DNA from: CAMBDS01 sp964355675
GTDB taxonomy: Bacteria > Electryoneota > AABM5-125-24 > Hatepunaeales > Hatepunaeaceae
Direction of reading: 5' to 3'
DNA length: 64,000 nt
NCBI GenBank assembly: GCA_964355675.1
Contig: CAYHEC010000007.1
Location: 1 to 64,000 of the forward strand
Position 1 is the first letter of the stretch, and the number at the start of each line of letters is the position of its first letter. The notes beneath the pieces were generated by a model. That model had not been told where the DNA came from. It searched no databases and saw only the letters and a list, made by a program, of their open reading frames with translations. Shown in pieces: positions 9,121 through 14,907 of this stretch. The translations under genes were made by a program, and so were the position numbers.

Positions 9121-9148
9121 ACAAGGGCGGCTTTCGAGCCGCCCTTGT
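9121..9148. terminator. terminator hairpin
   Basis: A perfect 12-base-pair stem (ACAAGGGCGGCT with AGCCGCCCTTGT) around TTCG, 24 bases after the stop of the secreted protein, with a weak T-rich tail (TGGTTATTCTAT). Confidence 0.7.
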
Positions 9149-9237
9149 TGGTTATTCTATCATTCAACTTGCGTTTTCAATCAGGGCATATTATTTTACA
9201 CATTATAGCTACATCGTACCAACAAAGGAGTAACGAA

Positions 9238-9465
9238 ATGACTAAAAGTCTGGTAAAACACGGCAATAGCTGGGCTTTGGTGCTTGATAAGCCCATCCTC
9301 GAATTGCTACAGATTGAGCCGGGAACCCCGCTTGAGATTGTCACCAACGGCGACGTTCTCGTAATCCACCCTCAACGTGACCACGATCGCCAAAAGCGTT
9401 TCCAAGCGGCGCTCGGTCAAATCAATCGAAAGTATGGGCGCGCTTTGAAACGACTTGCTGAGTAA
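9238..9465 (+). CDS. AbrB/MazE-type antitoxin
   Basis: A 75-residue protein with the swapped-hairpin AbrB fold. The motifs are KSLVKHGNSWALVLDKPILELL and GTPLEIVTNGDVLVI (the latter 15 residues; the former spans residues 3-24). It should bind DNA at its own promoter and neutralise the Doc-type toxin coded three bases downstream. The start at 9238 is chosen over the longer open frame because AAAGGAG lies at the right distance. The last 25 residues are basic and are the likely toxin-binding tail. Confidence 0.9.
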   Translation: MTKSLVKHGNSWALVLDKPILELLQIEPGTPLEIVTNGDVLVIHPQRDHDRQKRFQAALGQINRKYGRALKRLAE

Positions 9466-9468
9466 AGG

Positions 9469-9867
9469 ATGGAGATCGAATTTCTCACACTTGATGAGGT
9501 TTTTGCCATCCACGCCGACCAGATCAAGAGATATGGCGGAAGCGCTGGAATACGTGACCGGGGCTTGCTTGAGTCTGCGTTGGCAATGCCTCAAGCACAG
9601 TTTGGAGGCGTCTATCTGCACACCGATATTTTCTTGATGGCGGCAGCATATCTCTTTCATCTGGCACAAAATCACGCTTTTATCGATGGTAATAAGCGAG
9701 TAGCCGCTGTGACTGCCCTTCTCTTTCTTTCCCTGAACGGTATTGAGTTAACAGCAACAGAGGAAGAGTTCGAAGAACTCGTTTGGCGGGTAGCTCGAGG
9801 CGAGATCGGCAAAACTGGCATCGCCGAATTCTTCAGGGCAAACTCATCGCAAATGCCAAAAAATTGA
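9469..9867 (+). CDS. doc: Doc (death-on-curing) family toxin
   Basis: A 132-residue Fic/Doc fold protein. The signature HAFIDGNKR (residues 69-77) is the Doc version of the Fic active site. In Doc toxins this motif phosphorylates elongation factor Tu and halts translation. The N-terminal LTLDEVFAIHADQI and IRDRGLLESALAMPQ motifs are also typical. It starts three bases after the antitoxin stop, so the pair is an operon. The reading frame is intact, unlike the TA cassettes 3-5 kb downstream. Confidence 0.92.
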   Translation: MEIEFLTLDEVFAIHADQIKRYGGSAGIRDRGLLESALAMPQAQFGGVYLHTDIFLMAAAYLFHLAQNHAFIDGNKRVAAVTALLFLSLNGIELTATEEEFEELVWRVARGEIGKTGIAEFFRANSSQMPKN

Positions 9868-9932
9868 ATTATAGTATTTATCACGTCATTTCACCATTCA
9901 ACTTTTAACCCTTATAACATTCAACTTCCTCT

Positions 9933-11609
9933 ATGAAACTCATCGAATGCGTCCCGAACTTCTCAGAAGGACGCGACAAATCAATCATTGAGGCTATCGC
10001 CTCAGAAATCAAAAAAGTCTCCGGCGCAGAGCTCCTCGACGTCGATCCCGGTGAAGAGACCAACCGCACCGTCATGACCCTGGTTGGATCGCCCGAAGCT
10101 GTTGCCGAAGCCGCCTTCCAAGCCATCCGTAAAGCCGCCGAGCTGATCGACATGTCCAAACACCACGGCGCGCATCCCCGCATGGGAGCTACCGACGTCT
10201 GCCCGTTCGTGCCGGTCGCCGAAGTCACTATGGACGAGTGCGTCGCAGTGGCGCGTGACGTCTCGACCCGCGTAGGTAGGGAACTTGGCATTCCGGTCTA
10301 TACCTACGAATACGCGGCAACCCGCCCCGAGCGAAAAAACCTCGCCGAAGTCCGCAAAGGCGAGTACGAGAGCCTCCCCTCCCGGGTCGGCGATCCCTAC
10401 TGGATACCAGACTTCGGGCCGGACGCTTTCAATGCCCACTCCGGCGCAACTGTGATCGGCGCACGGGATTTCCTGATCGCTTACAACGTCAACCTCAACA
10501 CCCGCGACCCGAAGCTCGCCACCAAAATCGCCCAGCGCATCCGCGAGATGGGTTTCCCAAAGCGCGACGCCGAAGGCAAACTCGTTCGCGACGCCGACGG
10601 GAACAAAATCATGATTCCGGGGCACTTCGAAGCTGTCAAAGCCGTCGGCTGGTACATCCCCGAATACGGTCAAGCCCAGATCTCCATCAACCTCGTCAAC
10701 TATAAGGTCTCCCCACCGCACGAGGTTTTCGACAAGTGTTGTGAGATCGCCACCGAGCTTGGCTTGCGCGTCACCGGGTCGGAGCTTGTCGGCTTGATCC
10801 CGCTTGAGGCGATGACCTCCGCAGGGAAACATTTCCTTAGCCGTCAAGGCAAAATCACCGGCGTCAGTGAGCAGGAGTTGGTCAAGATGGCAGTGCTGTC
10901 GCTGGGCTTGGATCAGCTTGGAGCATTCGATCCGAACGAGAAGGTTATCGAGTACCGCATTCGCAAGCCGGGACGCCTTGCTCCACTAAGTGTAAATCAG
11001 TTTGTGGACGAACTTGCGTCAGATAGTCCAGCTCCGGGTGGGGGGAGTGTGGCGGCGCTGGTTGGAGCGCTGAGTGCCGGACTGGCGTCGATGGTCGCCA
11101 ACCTGACGCACGGGCGGAAGGCATACCTCGCTCACAACGAGACGATGGACGCTTTGGCGGTCAGAGCGCAGGAGTTGAAGGCGCGGTTGGTGAGGCTGAT
11201 CGACCTTGACACCGAGGCGTTTGACCGGGTGATGGCGGCGTTCGGCTTGCCAAAGAAGAGCGACGAGGAGAAAGCGGCTCGTGAAGCGGCTGTACAGGCG
11301 GCGACCAAGGAAGCGGCGTCGGTTCCGTTCGAGGTGTTAAGCCTGATGTCTGAGGTGGCAAGGCTGGCAAAGACTGCCGCGGAGCTTGGCAACACCAATC
11401 TGACGCCTGACGCGGGTGTGGCAGGCCTCTGCGCGGCGCTGGCGGCACGGGGAGCGGCTTACAACGTGATGGTGAACTGCGGGAACCTGACCGACAATGA
11501 GTTCACCGCGAAGATGAAGGCAGATACGGATAAGCTGTTGGTGGAGGTCGATGCAATTGCTGGGGAGATCAGGGTGGTTGTAGAAGGAAGGTTGTGGGGG
11601 AATAATTAA
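9933..11609 (+). CDS. ftcD: glutamate formiminotransferase / cyclodeaminase fusion
   Basis: A 558-residue bifunctional cytoplasmic enzyme of histidine breakdown and one-carbon metabolism. Residues 1 to about 330 are the formiminotransferase: IECVPNFSEGRD at the N-terminus and HHGAHPRMGATDVCPF at about 76-91, which contains the catalytic histidine region. This part moves the formimino group from formiminoglutamate to tetrahydrofolate. Residues from about 350 are the cyclodeaminase (FVDELASDSPAPGGGSVAAL), which releases ammonia and gives methenyl-tetrahydrofolate. The fusion matches the length and order of known two-domain enzymes. No other histidine-utilisation gene is in the window, although glycine C-acetyltransferase at 29.4 kb also feeds one-carbon/amino-acid metabolism. 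Confidence 0.95.
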   Translation: MKLIECVPNFSEGRDKSIIEAIASEIKKVSGAELLDVDPGEETNRTVMTLVGSPEAVAEAAFQAIRKAAELIDMSKHHGAHPRMGATDVCPFVPVAEVTMDECVAVARDVSTRVGRELGIPVYTYEYAATRPERKNLAEVRKGEYESLPSRVGDPYWIPDFGPDAFNAHSGATVIGARDFLIAYNVNLNTRDPKLATKIAQRIREMGFPKRDAEGKLVRDADGNKIMIPGHFEAVKAVGWYIPEYGQAQISINLVNYKVSPPHEVFDKCCEIATELGLRVTGSELVGLIPLEAMTSAGKHFLSRQGKITGVSEQELVKMAVLSLGLDQLGAFDPNEKVIEYRIRKPGRLAPLSVNQFVDELASDSPAPGGGSVAALVGALSAGLASMVANLTHGRKAYLAHNETMDALAVRAQELKARLVRLIDLDTEAFDRVMAAFGLPKKSDEEKAAREAAVQAATKEAASVPFEVLSLMSEVARLAKTAAELGNTNLTPDAGVAGLCAALAARGAAYNVMVNCGNLTDNEFTAKMKADTDKLLVEVDAIAGEIRVVVEGRLWGNN

Positions 11610-11670
11610 TAATTAATAATTAATAATTAATAATTAATAATTAAGAATTAAGAATTAAGAATTAAGAATT
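11601..11670. repeat. heptamer tandem repeat (TAATTAA then TAAGAAT)
   Basis: Ten units with a period of seven, shifting from TAATTAA to TTAAGAA variants partway. It overlaps the stop codon of the formiminotransferase gene. Confidence 0.9.
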
Positions 11671-11706
11671 CGGGAGGATAGGCTTTCAGCCTGTCACGTA
11701 CTACAG

Positions 11707-11906
11707 GCGTCCCCGCCTGTCGCGTAGGATAAGCGTCCTGCTTGTCAATGGACAGGGCGTCCCCGCCTGTCGCGTAGGATAAGCGTCCCGCTTGTCAGTG
11801 GGCAGGGCGTCTCCGCCTGTCGCGTAGGATAAGCGTCCCGCTTGTCAGTGGGCAGGGTGTCCCCGCCTGTCGCGTAGGATAAGCGTCCTGCTTGTCAACA
11901 GGACAG
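11707..11906. repeat. 50-bp tandem repeat, four units
   Basis: Units begin at 11,707, 11,757, 11,807 and 11,857 and differ at a few bases. Each has two small palindromes, GCGTCCCCGCCTGTCGCG and AAGCGTCCCGCTTGTC. The first recurs inside coding sequence at 17,750-17,835 and 18,350-18,375. The surrounding 11,671-12,136 has no gene that I would accept. Confidence 0.9.
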
Positions 11907-12042
11907 GACTTCCCGACCCGTCTGGGTAGCACCGGCGTCTCCGCTGGTTGGTACGGCGGTCATCCCTGTCCGTCACCTTTCCCCCTCGTCGATCGACATT
12001 CCTTGAAATTGAGGAAATTCCGCACTAACTTGAGTGAGAGAC

Positions 12043-12099
12043 TCTTGGAGGGCGGACTTCAGTCCGCCCTTGAGGGCGGGTTAAAACCTGCCCTCCAAG
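12043..12099. repeat. CTTGGAG-type palindrome
   Basis: CTTGGAGGGCGGACTTCAGTC and a right arm ending CCTGCCCTCCAAG. This is the most common intergenic hairpin in the window; other copies are at 37,079-37,310, 43,903-43,930 and 48,509-48,540. Confidence 0.75.
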
Positions 12100-12136
12100 A
12101 AACACTCAACAAACCAATGACAAAAGAAAAACGGCA

Positions 12137-12211
12137 ATGAAAGCAACTTCGCTCATCATACCATTGCAAACCGGTATCCAGTCCCTCCTCCTCGCGGCGA
12201 TTTGGAGTTAA
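12137..12211 (+). other. leader copy 1 (signal-peptide start fragment)
   Basis: A 24-codon open frame (begins MKATSLIIPLQTGI, ends AAIWS) that copies the first codons of the secreted protein at 14,908. It contains the inner palindrome ATACC...GGTAT. Its TAA is followed within three bases by the ATG of the next gene (TTAAGTGATG), so ribosomes could restart there. Confidence 0.75.
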
Positions 12212-12214
12212 GTG

Positions 12215-12494
12215 ATGTATGATCGTATATTAAAGAGGGTTCGCGAGTGCATTCGGTCAGGAAATTATCGGATCACTGAACATGCGCGTGATGAGTCTTT
12301 CGAAGAAGGCATTACCATGCGTGAAATTATGGATGTTGTTGAATGGCACAATCGTTGAAAAACAACGTGATATTGAGACAAGTGAGTCAAAGTTCATCGT
12401 TAGAGACTGCAATCCGTTACAGAGCGGTCTCGAAGTCGTCGTTAAATTCGGCGTAACCGGAAGACTTTACATTATAACAGGTTATTCAATTTGA
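12215..12494 (+). pseudogene. broken DUF4258-type toxin gene
   Basis: The first 47 codons (MYDRILKRVRECIRSG...) match the intact gene at 14,287, then the frame hits TGA at 12,356-12,358. The rest of the homologous protein (LLNGTIVEKQRDIE to YIITGYSI) continues in another frame to 12,494. Comparison with the intact copy shows a net loss of about 11 bases near 12,335-12,345. The family is a small RNase-like partner found next to YgiT/MqsA-type antitoxins. Confidence 0.8.
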
Positions 12495-12505
12495 AAGGGG
12501 AAAAT

Positions 12506-12733
12506 ATGCTTTGCGATAACTGCGGGAAAGAAGGCGCCTTCATTTAAAAGGTCACAAAGACTTATGGCTCTGGCGATGAGTTGCTGGTGATCGAAGACGT
12601 TCCCATCATTTGCTGTCCGCACTGCCATGAGCGCTACCTCATGCCAGAGACCGCGCATACGCTTGACGATGTGCGAACACTGCGAAAAAAGGCGAGAAAT
12701 CGATCTGTTCAAGTGGCTTCATTCGAAATGTAA
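12506..12733 (+). pseudogene. broken YgiT/MqsA-type zinc-finger antitoxin gene
   Basis: Seventy-five codons match the intact copy at 14,575, including both CxxC pairs (LCDNCGKEGA and CCPHCHERYL). Codon 14 is TAA (GCCTTCATTTAAAAG), where the intact gene reads through. After the stop the frame continues without further damage to the natural end, so this is a single nonsense change. Confidence 0.85.
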
Positions 12734-12766
12734 TTCATACAAATAGTTAAATTGAAAGGCAATCCA

Positions 12767-12895
12767 ATGAAAACAACATCTCTCATACCGTTGAAAAACG
12801 GTATCTGCCTCCGCTCTCTCATACCGGCGAAAGCCGGTATCGCCTGCCTCCTCGCGGCGGCGCTCGTTTTGGGTGCGGGGAAAATGCAATGCTGA
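12767..12895 (+). other. leader copy 2 (signal-peptide start fragment)
   Basis: A 42-codon frame starting MKTTSLIPLKNGI, with an extra internal palindrome unit (SLIPAKAGI, from ATACCGGCGAAAGCCGGTAT), then CLLAAALVLGAG. Its TGA overlaps the start of hicB (ATGCTGA), so translation is likely coupled. It is preceded by GAAAGG. Confidence 0.75.
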
Positions 12896-13107
12896 TAGAC
12901 ATTAGCAGGCTCGATCTGAGACAGGACGAAGACGGTGTCTGGATTGCCAGAAGTTCTGTTCTTCCCGGCTGTCACGCCTGGGGAGCAAGCGAACTTGAGG
13001 CCGCCCTGAACTTCGATGCCGCCGCCAAAGCGCACCTTGAAGCTCTTAGGGATTCCGGCCGTCCAATTCCAGAGGCTTTCCGCGCCAAATTCGTATTGGT
13101 CGCTTAG
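12889..13107 (+). CDS. hicB: HicB-like antitoxin
   Basis: A 72-residue protein with the partial RNase H-like HicB core (WIARSSVLPGCHAWGASELEAALN). HicB proteins bind and silence HicA mRNA-cleaving toxins and repress their own operon. The start overlaps the stop of leader copy 2, and GGGGAAAA lies just upstream. The hicA gene that follows at once is broken, so this antitoxin has no working partner here. It is short, without the C-terminal DNA-binding domain of longer HicB proteins. Confidence 0.8.
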   Translation: MLIDISRLDLRQDEDGVWIARSSVLPGCHAWGASELEAALNFDAAAKAHLEALRDSGRPIPEAFRAKFVLVA

Positions 13108-13335
13108 ATGGGTAAGAAATATCCTTTTCTGAAGGGACGAGAAGTTGATAAACGACTGCGCGATTTGGGTTGCGAGCTGATCCGGCAATCCCGTAGCCAC
13201 CGTCATTACAGCAATCCATTTCAGCCTGACCGGTTGATTACCTAATCCGAGCATTCCGGTGATGTTCCGAGAGGAATAATCGACGATATCATCGACGATC
13301 TTGGCATTACCAAAGAACAATTCTATGATTATTAA
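13108..13335 (+). pseudogene. hicA: broken HicA-type toxin gene
   Basis: The frame codes for MGKKYPFLKGREVDKRLRDL then GCELIRQSRSHRHYSNP, which includes the catalytic-histidine region of HicA (the SRSHRHY part), a double-stranded-RNA-binding-fold mRNase. It then meets TAA at 13,243-13,245. Beyond it the typical C-terminal SEHSGDVPRGIIDDIIDDLG motif reads on in the same frame to 13,335. A single nonsense change removes the C-terminal half. Confidence 0.8.
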
Positions 13336-13365
13336 TTACATAAATACAATCGAAAGGTCAGACCA

Positions 13366-13503
13366 ATGAAAACGAATTCACTCATCATACCGTTGACTCG
13401 AAGAGGACAAGCTCGCGCAGTCAATGACGGTATCTCCCTCCTCGTAGCGGCGCTCGTTTTGGGGGCGGGGGTAGTAAGTGTTGAAAACATGAGCCAAAAA
13501 TGA
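13366..13503 (+). other. leader copy 3 (signal-peptide start fragment)
   Basis: A 45-codon frame beginning MKTNSLIIPLTRRG. It has an insertion between the two arms of the usual palindrome, then ISLLVAALVLGAGVV. Its TGA overlaps the next start codon as ATGA. The upstream block ATCGAAAGGTCAGACCAATG is identical to that before the full-length gene at 14,908. Confidence 0.75.
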
Positions 13504-13748
13504 CACAAGAATTAGTACTCGATCTCAAAGGTAGAATCAAATTGCCAGAAGATATTCGCGAATTTCTGCGCGCTGAACCGGGCGATCATATCCTTATCAG
13601 AACACTTGACAACGGAACGATCCTGCTCGAACCGCAGATAGACTTCCGAACCTTGTGTGGAATTCTCCCGAATAATGGAATCCACCTGACAATCGAACAA
13701 ATCAACGACGTGATCTCATCGATGGGCGAGCCGAATGACCGCAATTGA
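13500..13748 (+). CDS. AbrB/VapB-type antitoxin
   Basis: An 82-residue protein with an AbrB hairpin (LVLDLKGRIKLPEDIREFLR, EPGDHILIRTLDNGTILLEP) and an acidic tail (EQINDVISSMGEP). It would repress its operon and neutralise a PIN-domain toxin. Its stop lies inside the start of the toxin gene (14-base overlap). The toxin frame is broken, so this antitoxin survives alone. Confidence 0.85.
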   Translation: MTQELVLDLKGRIKLPEDIREFLRAEPGDHILIRTLDNGTILLEPQIDFRTLCGILPNNGIHLTIEQINDVISSMGEPNDRN

Positions 13749-14129
13749 CACCAACGTTCTCGTGCGCTATTTCGTGCAGGACGACGAGGATCAGTTTGTT
13801 CGAGTGAAGATATTCTTCAATAAGAAGCTCGACGCTCAAGAACCGCTGTTTATCAGCGATGCCGTCTTATGTGAACTCGTCTGGGTGTTATCAAGAGCAT
13901 ACCGCCATTCAAAAGCGGATGTAGTCAGAATACTTGAACTTCTCGTAAGATCAGCCGGTATGAATTTCCAGACTCCGTTCGGTTTGCGCCGTGCCATCAC
14001 GGCTTTCAAAAAGGCCGGGGCGACTTTGCTGACTACCTGATTCGTGAACGGGGAATGGAAGCGGGCTGTTACGAAGTCGTCACGTTCGATAAGGCACTCC
14101 TTGGCGAAGCCGGTTTTATAGAACCATAA
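13735..14129 (+). pseudogene. broken PIN-domain (VapC-type) toxin gene
   Basis: The frame begins MTAIDTNVLVRYFVQDD, with the first PIN aspartate (Asp5), and continues with the second acidic position in DAVLCELVWVL. At about 14,017-14,022, in a run CCGGGG, the frame shifts and soon stops at 14,038-14,040. The missing end reads cleanly in the neighbouring frame: DYLIRERGMEAGCYEVVTFD, which carries the third and fourth PIN acidic residues, to the TAA at 14,127. A one-base length change in the G run explains the break. VapC proteins cut tRNA or rRNA. Confidence 0.85.
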
Positions 14130-14214
14130 ATAACATACCGGTGAAAGCGGGAGGACGGATCTCCGTATCCGTCACATGTAACTAAAAAACATAAAGACAC
14201 AGAGGAAAAAACCA

Positions 14215-14283
14215 ATGAAAACAACATCACTCATCATACCGTTGAAAAACGGTATCTGCCTCCTCATGGCGGTTTGGAGTTAA
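14215..14283 (+). other. leader copy 4 (signal-peptide start fragment)
   Basis: A 22-codon frame (MKTTSLIIPLKNGICLLMAV, then WS). It ends TTTGGAGTTAAGTGATG just like copy 1, with the stop three bases before the next ATG. The shared 3' join shows that cassettes 1 and 4 descend from one event. Confidence 0.75.
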
Positions 14284-14286
14284 GTG

Positions 14287-14562
14287 ATGTTTGACCGTAT
14301 ATTAAAACGGATTCAAGAGAAAATCAGAATGTCTGAATACTCGATTACCCAGCACGCGCATCGGGAAATGTTCAATGACGAACTTACAATTGTGGATGTT
14401 GAGCACGCGGTTCTAACCGGAACGATTGTCGAAAAACAACGCGACGAATCGACGGGGCAACCCAAGTATTTAATGCACGGAACAACGCTGTGGAACGACA
14501 TCGAGGTCGTTGTGACCTTTGGAGCCAATGGAAGGCTCAATATATTACAGTCTTTACAATAG
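14287..14562 (+). CDS. DUF4258 family protein, probable toxin
   Basis: A 91-residue protein beginning MFDRILKRIQEKI. It has ITQHAHREMFNDELTIVDVE, the histidine-rich helix of DUF4258, and the strand pair GTIVEKQRDESTGQPKYLM. Proteins of this family resemble BrnT/RelE-like ribonucleases and are found before YgiT zinc-finger antitoxins. This copy is intact, and the following antitoxin starts 12 bases after its stop. The ATG at 14,287 was chosen over the in-frame GTG at 14,284 by comparison with the broken copy. Confidence 0.8.
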   Translation: MFDRILKRIQEKIRMSEYSITQHAHREMFNDELTIVDVEHAVLTGTIVEKQRDESTGQPKYLMHGTTLWNDIEVVVTFGANGRLNILQSLQ

Positions 14563-14574
14563 AGGAATAAATAT

Positions 14575-14808
14575 ATGATCTGCGATTTCTGCGGAAAAGA
14601 AGGCGCTTATGTTCGCCTCACTACCGAAAGTCTTGGCAAAGACGAAAACCTTCTCGTCATCGAGGAGGTTCCGATCATCCATTGCCGTAACTGCGGACAG
14701 AGCTATCTGACTGCGGAGACGGCTCATCAGATCGAAGCCATTCGGCGCAACCGTAAGAAGCTTATCAAGCGGCCGGTCGAGGTGGCGCGCTTTGTTTCGC
14801 CCGCGTAG
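14575..14808 (+). CDS. YgiT/MqsA-type zinc-finger antitoxin
   Basis: A 77-residue protein with two CxxC pairs (ICDFCGKEGA at the N-terminus and HCRNCGQSYL at about 38-47). This is the zinc site of MqsA N-terminal domains. A basic tail (RRNRKKLIKRP) follows. There is no C-terminal helix-turn-helix. It probably binds the upstream DUF4258 protein. AGAGGAATAAAT precedes the ATG. This is the only intact TA pair of the four cassettes. Confidence 0.85.
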   Translation: MICDFCGKEGAYVRLTTESLGKDENLLVIEEVPIIHCRNCGQSYLTAETAHQIEAIRRNRKKLIKRPVEVARFVSPA

Positions 14809-14856
14809 GTCGGGCTTCCAGCCCGACTCGCGTAGGGCAAGCGTCCCCGCTTGTCC

Positions 14857-14890
14857 AAATCTTAAATCATAAATCTTAAATCTTAAATGA
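14857..14890. repeat. heptamer tandem repeat (AAATCTT)
   Basis: Four units of AAATCTT/AAATCAT and a partial fifth, period seven, directly before the ribosome-binding region of the 14,908 gene. Confidence 0.85.
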
Positions 14891-14907
14891 ATCGAAAGGT
14901 CAGACCA

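Noticed and set aside
10002..10847. 281-codon minus-strand open frame inside ftcD
   Set aside because: Shadow of a GC-rich gene; no family resemblance and no ribosome-binding site.
11707..11906. 50-bp repeats as a possible CRISPR array or replication-origin iterons
   Set aside because: The whole 50 bases repeat with no spacer part, and no replication gene is nearby.
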